Source: Lachnospiraceae bacterium
GTDB taxonomy: Bacteria > Bacillota > Clostridia > Lachnospirales > Lachnospiraceae
Reading direction: 5' to 3'
Assembly (NCBI GenBank): GCA_017618195.1
Contig: JAFZUW010000004.1
Coordinates: forward strand, 20,840 to 84,839
Length of the DNA stretch: 64,000 nucleotides
Shown here: in pieces, positions 56,804-64,000 of the stretch
Layout of the letters: the number at the start of each line of letters is the position of its first letter
How positions within the stretch are numbered: position 1 is the stretch's first letter
Program-made: the position numbers and the translations under genes
Notes under the pieces: model-generated
Databases searched by the model: none
Told to the model about the DNA's origin: nothing
Seen by the model: only the letters and a program-made list of their open reading frames with translations

Positions 56804-59800
56804 TCAGCGCTTAATCTGCTGAAGGATGAACGGATCGGCAATTTTCTTATCCTCTGCAAACAGAAGGATTTCACTGACGATCTGCGCTGTCTTCGGGTCA
56901 TCGTCCACAAACGGCAGGAACAGTCTGCCTCTTTGCTGCGAGTGAACCGGCAGAACGTTGATCATGGGACCGCCCTGGATATGCACAACGCCGCTTCCGA
57001 GATGGATGCTGTAATCCGCAAGTCCTCCCGTAATAAAGGCATGGTTCTTCTCGAACTTAACATTCGTAAGGCCGAACAAAGGCAAAGTGAACTCGCATAC
57101 GGTACGGCGGAGTTCCACTGTGGAATGGCTCGCCTCGGGATCGACACCGCCCGCGTGTGCAACACTTACAGCAAGATCGACATCACGCATAACCTCAGAG
57201 AAAAGGATATCCGGAATATCGTCAATCTTCATCTGCTTTCCGGTTTTACGGTCAAAGAAGTCAACCCACTCAAGCGTCGGAGCTTCGATGTCCGCGGGGG
57301 AGAACCAGTCTGCAAGCGCGTAGATGCGTGCAATGATGTTATGCTTATAGTATACCTTCTGCAGGCCGTCCTCAATGTCCGCAACCCAGCGCCTTGATTT
57401 CAGACATGCAACCGTCTTCTGCGGCTGGATCTGATTGCCCGCATAGCGGAGCGACGTCATCGTCCCGAGTTCATCCTCGGTCTTCACATAGAGCTCACGG
57501 AATACCTGGCGGTAAGGCTGAACAAGCTTTTTATCAAAGAGGTACTTCTGCCAGTCACGCCAGGTTTTCTCTGCATAAAGGTCAAACGGATGAGCAACAC
57601 GCAGCGTCGTGTCCGCATTCAGTTTGCGTGTCTTGCCGTTCACCGTGACGAGCGTCATTCCGTCGAGCATGCCGGAGCCCTTGCCGTCCGTATAAACCAG
57701 TCCCTTTACAATCGGTGCCACGACGGGATTGGCCGTCAGCGCGTTAAGCTCTCCCGCGGTAAATTCTATCATATCCTCCATCGCCTGCTCAAACATCAGA
57801 CGCGTGCGTCGATGCTGCTCGGTAAGCGTCTTCTTCGTCTCCGCGAGCGTGAGGATAAGCTCGTTCTTCTTGTACTTGGCCGGTATGGATTTGAGTTCCT
57901 TGCCGCCCTTGGTGCATTCCGTGTCGCATTTGCCCTGGTCATCAATCACAAGTCGCAGGGTAATGTCGTCGAGCGTCTGCGGCTCGGTCAGCGGCCGGAT
58001 GTCATCGAACATGATCGTCTCCATGCGCATGGTCAGACGGGTCACATCCGTATAGCCGGAGTTCTCCGCAAGGTTTCGAAGCGCCATATCGACAGCCGTG
58101 CTTTCACTCGCCTTGCGCTGCTGTCCGAACTGAGAACCTTCCTTGCGGAACTGCATGTAAAGCTTGTAGCGGTACAGCACGTCCGAATCTCCCGCAAGCG
58201 GGATCAGCGCCGATGCCATAAGCGTATCCTTATTGCGTTTCTCGCGAATCTGCTTCTCCGCATCCGAAAGAGACAGCTTCCCGCGCACCGCGTCGGCGTA
58301 TTTGCGCGCACGCGTGTGTTTGGCGCCGTCGGTGATGTACTTCGCCGCGTCATAAATCATGTCAAAGCGCTTCTCACCGATTGTTTCGAACGTCTCTTTG
58401 AACCAGTCGATATCGAACGCGCCGTCATTGAGTTCCTCAGTCGTGATCGGTGTATATTTAGCAAAGAGCGCCTTCTGCCGGTCAGAAAATCTCTCGTTCA
58501 TGTGCGAGATGAAATAGTAGCACGCGGACTCAAAGCCCTCCCAGCCGAGGTACTCTCCCACAACGGGAATCCAGCCCTCGGAGTACAGTGCCGCCTCCAC
58601 AAGGCGCTTGTCCGTAATGTCGGTTCCCTTGATCTGTGCTTTCAGAGTTTCCGCCGTATCCTCCTCACGGGGAACGCAAACGGACAGCAAATGCGACAGA
58701 CTGCATCGTTTGGACATATCACTGCCGTAAAAGGTCGAGCGCTCCAGCGTGTCACGTCCGAGTGCGGAAAGGATCTGAACGAAACGGTCCGCGCCGAAGA
58801 TCCGGCTTACGCTCCTGATCTGCGGGGTAAACTCCACGGGCGAATCCCCGCGGCGAAGTTCCGTATCGAGGATCAGTCCCACCAGTTTCTCATAGATACC
58901 CGCGGCATATTCGACAAGCGGAAGGTTTTCCTCTGTGATCTTCGGATTGTCCTCTCCGAGCAGCGTTGAAAAAGCGGTAGCCGATTTTCCGTAGAAATAC
59001 CTTTTCCTCCCGCTTTCAATGTCACGGTATCTGCGAATAATGCCGCATAACGTCTCAACGGCGTCATTCAAAGTGAAGCACTCCTCGAAGAAATGACGGA
59101 ACAGGTAACCTTCCGAGATGATTCCTTCGTATGCGGCCCGGATATAGAGGGCCTCGGGAAGGTCTTTGTAATAAATCGTATAATATGAATTATACTCCTG
59201 CCCTTTTCCTCCGAACGCATAGGTTCCGAGTTTCTCGCATAACATATGACACAGGGCAAATACCTGCGGAAAAGTTTCTTTTCCGCCACGTTGCGACCAA
59301 CTGCTCAGGATACTTACGCGTGGATCGGAGAACAGGCTGCATACCGTTCCCTCCACAGAACAGATCTTGCCGTCCTCCGCATAGTAATGCGTGCTTCTCC
59401 ACCGGTTTGCCGAGGGTGCGGGAATAAAGAACTTCGTATTTTCCGCAAGCTCAAGAAAACCGTACATTGCGGCAAATGCGATTTTTTGATATACCGTTTT
59501 ATCGAATTTCGTCCAAATCAGATACGTCAGTACATCGGCAATCTGATATTTGTGTGCAAGTGTCGGGATCCCCGAAAACTCACGTCCGACCACCTTGCAG
59601 ATGACATCTCCGAAGCGTTCTCTTTCGGCCTGCTCCGTTCTCCAGCTAACCATCGAATAATTGGTTCGGCATAAAAGAACGGGATTTTCGGCAAAATGCT
59701 CCCTGTAAAATGCCTCCCATAACTCCGGGAAAGCAACATTCCGTTCCGGTCCGTAGCTCAAATAGATGCTTGTGCCGGTTGCACCTAGCTGCACTGTTTC

Positions 59801-61936
59801 ACCGTTTCTTGATTTGAATTCGTCGTTTTTATGCTCCTCAATCAGATCATCCAGAGCCTTCAACACTTTGACAAACCCGTTATCACACTCATTGATTCCT
59901 CCTCCGAGAACCTCCGAGGACGGAAAATACTTTCGGAATAATTCAATACACTTTGCGAGATATTCCTTATCAAGCACTGGCTTGTAGCAGTCCCCGGACG
60001 TATAGAGACCGTACCCTTCGGCTTTCTCTTCTTTGACTGTTTCGTTAACGGCACGAAGCTGGTCAATAAGGATCTGTTCCTTCGTGGTCGGTTCCTTGAT
60101 CAGCGATGCAAGCGGCAGACAGCGTACAAACAGTTCTTTCCGGTTCTCATCCTTGTCAATCTGCATGAGAATGTCAAGACCGGCCGCGCGCTTTTCCTCC
60201 TTCTTGTCCGAGATCAGGCGCTCCGCGCATTGATAAAGCTTTTCATCATCCTGCTTCATCAAAAGACCGATCACGTGAGCGCGGATATCGGCCGCCTTAA
60301 AGCGCAGCATGTCTTCAAGCATAAGATAGTGCTTTTCGCCAAGGTCCATCCCGCTGACGATCCGGTACGCCGCCTCGCGGGCATAGGTCTCCTTACCGCT
60401 GATTTCGAGAACCGCGGTGTCTCTCTGAATCTCGGTTTTCGGATCGCCGACCAGAAGCTCCAGCTCCCCTCTCTTAGAAAGGGATGCGGTATCGATATCC
60501 GCAAGGAGCGGACAGAGCTCGTCCTTTTTATCATCGTCGTCAAGCGATGCGGCGATCGCAACAAGCGCGCGGATTATATCGCCGCGCGTGATCTTCTCCG
60601 CGCACCACGGGAATACGATGGGATTGAATTCGACTGCCTTCTTCGGCATCTGCGCAAGCGTTTCCTTAAGGTCTGCGTAAAGCTTCTCCGCCTCTTCGCG
60701 GTCGGCAAAGTTTCTGAGAAGGATTGTCTCCGCGCCGTTGTCCTCGATAATCTTCCGGCTCGGGCGCTGCTCAAACAGATTGCGCATGGAAAGCGCCAGC
60801 ACATCCAGTTCTCCGGGGTGTGCCGTAACGAGAGCCTTCGCAACTCTTGCCTTGTAATCTTTTGAGAAAAGCTCGCACGTAAAATACGCCGTTGCCATTA
60901 CCTGCGGATGCGTTCCTTCCGCCGCAATCTTCTTCATGACATCAATCGCGGCAGAGGTATTGCGGACGGCCTCCGCCCAGAGCGCAAGATAGACCTTCAT
61001 TACATCGTCCGTCGCGAGATTCGCAAGGCGGGCGTTGTCGTCATCAAGACACTCCGTAATCAGCGAAAGCGTCTTTCCGGAGATACGGTCAAGGTCCTTG
61101 CTTCCCTCCGCAATCAGACCCGTCCACGTGCCGATGGCCCGCTTCACGGATGAGAACCGGATCAGATCATTGTCCGCAATAATGCCGATGATGTACCGGA
61201 ATGCTTCATAACAGCCCATATCGCACGTCTCGCAGATTGCCTGTCTGAGACCTTCCTGCAGCTTAGCCGCAAGGAGCAGCTTGCCTGCAAGCTCGTGGAG
61301 CTCACGATTGTTCGCCATGAACACCGCACGGAGCATCGAATAGGTGATCTCTTCGGGCATTCCGCCGTTAATGGCATCGGTGATATACTGAATCGTTGCC
61401 TTATCGCCCATATCGATGTTGTATGCGATATCGAACTCGTTATGTGTCTTGTCATACACATAGAAGCAGTCCATCTGCGCGGGACTGACCTTGCCCGTCA
61501 GGTATGCAGGATACGGAGCGTCACATTCCGATTTGATGTAACAACGCGTAATCGTGCAGATCTTGCTCACGTAAATATCATACCGGTCCGAACGGAAAGT
61601 ACGGCGATACCAGCCATCCGTGAAAGGGCACTCGCGCACGCTGTCAATCTCATACAGATACGACGGAACAAGCGCCTCCGGAATAAGCGTTCCGAACAGT
61701 TCCGAAAGCTCCGCCTTCGCAAAATCCGACGGCTTCTCGTAACGGCCGGACGCAAGTTCCTCACGCATACGTTTTCCGACATCGCTCGTCTCTCCGCTGT
61801 AGGTACGCGCAAAATTGCTCAGGTCCTGCGGAATCTCGATTGCCTTCTTCCGCTGATCTTCCGCGTTCACGTAAGCCCTCGCGGATTCCTTTCGCTCTTC
61901 CCTCTGTACATTCGTAAGCTTTTCCATTCTTACCAT
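56804..61936 (-). CDS. giant DUF4132 protein (MolR/YehI-like), 1710 residues
   Basis: A very large cytoplasmic protein with no signal or membrane helices. Residues 1-1250 are mostly helical with HEAT/ARM-like repeats (for example ARLANLATDDVMKVYLALWAEA and RAAGLDILMQIDKDENR) and resemble the N-terminal region often named DUF5724. From about 1300 a DUF4132 domain follows (MRMETIMFDDIRPLTEP, LKSIPAKYKKNELILTL, RVAHPFDLYAEKTWRDWQKY, QVFRELYV), then a C-terminal extension (PLFGLTNVKFEKNHAFITGG). E. coli YehI/MolR shares DUF4132 and sits with MoxR-type AAA and VWA genes; none is seen here. Its start overlaps a 140-residue beta-grasp-like gene (ATG 61936, or 61927). Function unknown. Confidence 0.85.
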   Translation of the reverse strand: MVRMEKLTNVQREERKESARAYVNAEDQRKKAIEIPQDLSNFARTYSGETSDVGKRMREELASGRYEKPSDFAKAELSELFGTLIPEALVPSYLYEIDSVRECPFTDGWYRRTFRSDRYDIYVSKICTITRCYIKSECDAPYPAYLTGKVSPAQMDCFYVYDKTHNEFDIAYNIDMGDKATIQYITDAINGGMPEEITYSMLRAVFMANNRELHELAGKLLLAAKLQEGLRQAICETCDMGCYEAFRYIIGIIADNDLIRFSSVKRAIGTWTGLIAEGSKDLDRISGKTLSLITECLDDDNARLANLATDDVMKVYLALWAEAVRNTSAAIDVMKKIAAEGTHPQVMATAYFTCELFSKDYKARVAKALVTAHPGELDVLALSMRNLFEQRPSRKIIEDNGAETILLRNFADREEAEKLYADLKETLAQMPKKAVEFNPIVFPWCAEKITRGDIIRALVAIAASLDDDDKKDELCPLLADIDTASLSKRGELELLVGDPKTEIQRDTAVLEISGKETYAREAAYRIVSGMDLGEKHYLMLEDMLRFKAADIRAHVIGLLMKQDDEKLYQCAERLISDKKEEKRAAGLDILMQIDKDENRKELFVRCLPLASLIKEPTTKEQILIDQLRAVNETVKEEKAEGYGLYTSGDCYKPVLDKEYLAKCIELFRKYFPSSEVLGGGINECDNGFVKVLKALDDLIEEHKNDEFKSRNGETVQLGATGTSIYLSYGPERNVAFPELWEAFYREHFAENPVLLCRTNYSMVSWRTEQAERERFGDVICKVVGREFSGIPTLAHKYQIADVLTYLIWTKFDKTVYQKIAFAAMYGFLELAENTKFFIPAPSANRWRSTHYYAEDGKICSVEGTVCSLFSDPRVSILSSWSQRGGKETFPQVFALCHMLCEKLGTYAFGGKGQEYNSYYTIYYKDLPEALYIRAAYEGIISEGYLFRHFFEECFTLNDAVETLCGIIRRYRDIESGRKRYFYGKSATAFSTLLGEDNPKITEENLPLVEYAAGIYEKLVGLILDTELRRGDSPVEFTPQIRSVSRIFGADRFVQILSALGRDTLERSTFYGSDMSKRCSLSHLLSVCVPREEDTAETLKAQIKGTDITDKRLVEAALYSEGWIPVVGEYLGWEGFESACYYFISHMNERFSDRQKALFAKYTPITTEELNDGAFDIDWFKETFETIGEKRFDMIYDAAKYITDGAKHTRARKYADAVRGKLSLSDAEKQIREKRNKDTLMASALIPLAGDSDVLYRYKLYMQFRKEGSQFGQQRKASESTAVDMALRNLAENSGYTDVTRLTMRMETIMFDDIRPLTEPQTLDDITLRLVIDDQGKCDTECTKGGKELKSIPAKYKKNELILTLAETKKTLTEQHRRTRLMFEQAMEDMIEFTAGELNALTANPVVAPIVKGLVYTDGKGSGMLDGMTLVTVNGKTRKLNADTTLRVAHPFDLYAEKTWRDWQKYLFDKKLVQPYRQVFRELYVKTEDELGTMTSLRYAGNQIQPQKTVACLKSRRWVADIEDGLQKVYYKHNIIARIYALADWFSPADIEAPTLEWVDFFDRKTGKQMKIDDIPDILFSEVMRDVDLAVSVAHAGGVDPEASHSTVELRRTVCEFTLPLFGLTNVKFEKNHAFITGGLADYSIHLGSGVVHIQGGPMINVLPVHSQQRGRLFLPFVDDDPKTAQIVSEILLFAEDKKIADPFILQQIKR

Positions 61937-62352
61937 ATCCTCCCCGATAACATTGTTAATCTTATAAATGTGAGAACATCATCCTCTTTGAGCACAATCT
62001 CCTGTTCGGCTGACGTCATCTGCGTTTTGTTGATAAACAGACAGAACAGCCCGTCGTGAAAGGCAAGCAGCGCGCTGTCGACCGCTTTACCGACATCCTG
62101 CTCCTTGTCCCCGTTGCAGATTCCGAACGTGATACGTCCGATTCCCGCCATATCGGATATCTCCCTCTGCGAAAGCGGTGTAATCATTGTCTCTCCTTTA
62201 CGGACGCGCTCATTATATTCTTCCGCGCACTTCTTAGCGGTCATTGCGATCAATTCCCCTACGGTCGAAGGAATCCCGTCTATTTTAAACGGCACCGGTA
62301 CGACCTTGTTCCCCCGCGCACCGAGCTTTTTCAACTGAACCTGAAGCCTCAA
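61930..62352 (-). CDS. putative beta-grasp (ubiquitin-like) partner of the DUF4132 protein
   Basis: 140 residues, no named family recognised. The order of predicted strands fits a beta-grasp fold: strand 1 MRLQVQLKKLG, strand 2 NKVVPVPFKIDG, helix TVGELIAMTAKKCAEEYNERV, an insert with SQREISDMAGIGRITFG, and a C-terminal LFINKTQMTSAEQEIVLKED then VLTFIRLTMLSG, which resembles the end of MoaD/ThiS and other ubiquitin-like proteins. It ends GRIW, without a Gly-Gly tail, so conjugation or sulfur transfer is unlikely. TTG at 62352 has GGAGGTG six bases upstream, and the stop overlaps the giant gene, so the two are coupled. Confidence 0.7.
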   Translation of the reverse strand: MRLQVQLKKLGARGNKVVPVPFKIDGIPSTVGELIAMTAKKCAEEYNERVRKGETMITPLSQREISDMAGIGRITFGICNGDKEQDVGKAVDSALLAFHDGLFCLFINKTQMTSAEQEIVLKEDDVLTFIRLTMLSGRIW

Positions 62353-62565
62353 TTATCTCACCTCCGCTGTTTTAGCCATATTAATGAGAGAAACCGTTCC
62401 GTAATCCGGCTTTTCCGGATGAATGATCTTCTTTACGGATTCGATCAGTGCGGTCACACCGGCATACAGTACGTTTACCGAGATGATCATCGCGCTGAGG
62501 TACTCAATCCTTCCGTACCCGAACGGATGCTTTTTATCGGCTTTCTTACCCGGCATTCGGCCGGA
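62353..62565 (-). pseudogene. remnant of a cation diffusion facilitator (CDF) transporter gene
   Basis: An open frame of 67 codons from 62556 encodes ADKKHPFGYGRIEYLSAMII, the strongly conserved loop and next helix of CDF zinc/manganese exporters, then YAGVTALIESVKKIIHPEKP. Full-length CDF proteins are about 300-400 residues; both the N-terminal helices and the remaining two thirds are missing. The frame ends NMAKTAEVR, unrelated to the family, exactly at the ribosome site of the beta-grasp gene, and on the other side it meets the methyltransferase stop. This is a scar, not a functional gene. Confidence 0.8.
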
Positions 62566-63333
62566 TTAAGCCTCCTTACGGACCACGTAAATATATCTGG
62601 ACATTTTCCGTTCAAACAATTCATACGGTTCCGAAACGCATTCGGTTTGAAGCATCAGAAGATCAAACCATTGCCGATTGCCCTCTTCCTCAAATTCGTT
62701 CTGATGCTTTAATGCGGCCAGCCTCTTCTTAATCAGCAGTTCATAGGTCTCCCGCGTAATATCTTCCGCTTCGTATCGGATTCCGCAGCGTTCGAATGCC
62801 TTAGCAAGAACCGTCGTATTCACATCGCCGGTTTTGGGCATCACGTCGCCTTCCTGATAACCGACAAATAAAACGCCGCCCTTTTTAAGCCACTTCATGA
62901 TCTGACGTACCAGTTCTTCCATGTCCGGTGCAAAATACATCGTATCCATTGAAACGGCAAGATCGAACTGTTCCTCTTTATAATCGATCCCGCCGATGCA
63001 GCCGTGTCGAAAGTCGGACCGATCCGGGAACAAACTGCCTGCAGCGGCAATCGCATGCTGCGAATAATCAAAGCCGTGGATCCACGCTCCGGTACGCTTC
63101 TGCAGATAACCGAGCATTTTCCCGTTTCCGCAGCCGATATCGAGGATATGAATGTCAGATCCTTTCGGAACGTACTTGAGAATACGGTCGATCTGCTTTA
63201 TATCACTGAATCCATCCTGTGAAAGATCCTGTCCGAAAGCGTCTGCGCAAAATGCTTCAAACGCTTTTGATCTGCCCGCCATATCGTAGAATTGTTCATA
63301 TTCGTTGTAAAATAACAGATTATTCTTGTCCAT
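62566..63333 (-). CDS. class I SAM-dependent methyltransferase
   Basis: 255 residues. SAM-binding motif I is ILDIGCGNGKMLGYL near residue 65, followed by HGFDYSQHAIAAA and a motif IV FDLAVSMDTMYFAPDMEELV, then LKKGGVLFVGY. This is a small-molecule type methyltransferase (Methyltransf_11/25-like); the substrate cannot be inferred. It is the first gene before the CDF remnant and the beta-grasp/DUF4132 pair. The sequence upstream is AT-rich with TAAAAT as a possible -10 (about 63401). Confidence 0.88.
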   Translation of the reverse strand: MDKNNLLFYNEYEQFYDMAGRSKAFEAFCADAFGQDLSQDGFSDIKQIDRILKYVPKGSDIHILDIGCGNGKMLGYLQKRTGAWIHGFDYSQHAIAAAGSLFPDRSDFRHGCIGGIDYKEEQFDLAVSMDTMYFAPDMEELVRQIMKWLKKGGVLFVGYQEGDVMPKTGDVNTTVLAKAFERCGIRYEAEDITRETYELLIKKRLAALKHQNEFEEEGNRQWFDLLMLQTECVSEPYELFERKMSRYIYVVRKEA

Positions 63334-63433
63334 AAAAGCCCTGTCACAAAAACCGGAACATCGTTCCGAATCCCGGGATTCACCATCCGCAGTATTTTAG
63401 AATATTTTAACATATTTACATTCCTTCGTCCAC

Positions 63434-63461
63434 AAAAAAGGAGAGTGTATCCACTCTCCTT
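63434..63461 (-). terminator. intrinsic terminator after the surface protein gene
   Basis: Minus strand AGGAGAGTG-GATA-CACTCTCC followed by TTTTTT; an 8-bp stem about 90 bases beyond the surface protein stop. Confidence 0.93.
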
Positions 63462-63552
63462 TCGTTACGGTCCGTTTCGAACCGCTGATTATTCCTTTTT
63501 GCTTAAACCGCTTTCTTCTTAATCTTCTTCCAATCCATATTTTCCGTTTTCC

Positions 63553-64000
63553 TTACGCCTGTCTGCGCTTCTTCTCATTTATTACCGCTGCGCCTGCAAG
63601 CGATGCAAGGATCATAGCAGCCCACAGAATCGGCATTGCGTTGTCACCGGTAGACGGTACGGTATCCGTTACGGGTGAAGAAGCCGCAGCTTCGGCCACC
63701 TGAAGCGGAAGGGAAACTTCACCGTCTTTGAAGATAACACGGATCATATGGTCGCCGACCGAAAGCGATTTCATATAAGTCTCGGAAAATGTCAATACGG
63801 TACTTCCTGCAGCATCGGTAAATTCAGAACCGCGCTGTACCTGTACTCCATCCACTTCAACGACTCCGGTAAAGTTGCCGTAGCAGTCTTCATCGTTAAA
63901 CGCTTTCTTTATGGTGACGATCAATTCACCCTTGCCGGGATATTTCAGTTCATCACCGTTGGAGCCGTACCGGCCGAGAATCGATACCGTCAGAACTTCT
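63553..64000 (-). CDS. C-terminus of a sortase-anchored surface protein (5' end beyond window)
   Basis: The frame is open from the window edge to the stop at 63553 (about 149 codons), so the listed TTG inside it is not a real start. Beta-rich sequence (LTVSILGRYGSNGDELKYPG, VVEVDGVQVQRGSEFTDAAG, LSVGDHMIRVIFKDGEVSLP) suggests an Ig-like repeat or similar domain. The end has a cell wall sorting signal: VPSTGD (LPxTG variant), a hydrophobic helix (AMPILWAAMILASLAGAAVI) and the basic tail NEKKRRQA. A sortase would cleave between Thr and Gly and link the protein to peptidoglycan. Ligand and role are unknown. Confidence 0.88.
   Translation of the reverse strand, partial: EVLTVSILGRYGSNGDELKYPGKGELIVTIKKAFNDEDCYGNFTGVVEVDGVQVQRGSEFTDAAGSTVLTFSETYMKSLSVGDHMIRVIFKDGEVSLPLQVAEAAASSPVTDTVPSTGDNAMPILWAAMILASLAGAAVINEKKRRQA

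Noticed and set aside
57590-58969. A 459-codon plus-strand frame inside the DUF4132 gene
   Set aside because: Antisense to a continuous 1710-codon frame with recognisable domains; Arg/His-rich and no ribosome site.
63553-63924. A complete 123-residue gene starting at 63924
   Set aside because: The frame continues open to the window edge and the listed start is an internal TTG; it is the end of a longer surface protein.

Overview
The window is ordinary, gene-dense chromosome from a Gram-positive member of the Clostridia, most likely Lachnospiraceae. The evidence is gene content: SpoIIIE/FtsK, RNase J, RecU, YlxR/RnpM, IreB-RuvX-DUF1292, WalJ, a UPF0210/UPF0237 pair, a fused hisZ-hisG and a sortase-type cell wall anchor. 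Strong AGGAGG ribosome binding sites and near-consensus sigma-A promoters agree. The genus cannot be fixed from this sequence. Almost every gene is on the minus strand; only tRNA-Leu (45.2 kb) and a small HPr-like gene (56.4 kb) are on the plus strand. I see no transposase, prophage or CRISPR array.

Layout, low to high coordinate (transcription mostly runs the other way). 1-5.5 kb: mutL (cut by the window edge), ftsK/spoIIIE, uppP. 5.6-10.9 kb: a GH95 alpha-L-fucosidase and a GH2 beta-galactosidase. 11-18.7 kb: pnp, a membrane-anchored GH5 glucanase with a C-terminal binding module, two folC paralogues, a folT-type vitamin transporter behind a tetrahydrofolate riboswitch, and rpsO. 18.9-27.4 kb: the translation cluster rimP-nusA-ylxR-L7Ae-infB-rbfA-nrnA-truB-ribF, driven by a promoter near 27.43 kb. 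27.5-32.6 kb: hisZG-hisD-hisB-hisIE plus a 52-residue membrane protein, behind a consensus promoter. 32.6-45.1 kb: recU, RNA-modification enzymes (RluA, RsuA and RsmF types), a HAD phosphatase, a small alarmone synthetase, UPF0210/UPF0237, walJ, coaE, polA and an orphan zinc-finger membrane protein. 45.1-51.8 kb: tRNA-Leu(CAA), two adjacent divergent MutS-like ATPases, a CBM9-like lipoprotein, a U32-family tRNA hydroxylation protein and trmR. 51.8-56.7 kb: an MltG-like protein without its catalytic domain, RNase J, DUF1292, ruvX, ireB, mtaB and an HPr-like gene lacking the phosphorylatable histidine. 56.8-63.3 kb: an accessory patch with a 1710-residue DUF4132 protein, a 140-residue probable beta-grasp partner, a cation-efflux gene remnant and a methyltransferase. 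63.5 kb to the end: the C-terminus of a sortase-anchored surface protein.

Candidates for undescribed biology: (1) the beta-grasp/DUF4132 two-gene module beside a truncated cation transporter gene; (2) the tandem MutS-like ATPases, both with Asn-Glu in place of the usual Asp-Glu in Walker B; (3) lone non-catalytic versions of known proteins (an MltG N-domain, an HPr without His, a HisF-like barrel with both catalytic Asp changed to Asn). The clearest regulatory element is the folate riboswitch before folT.
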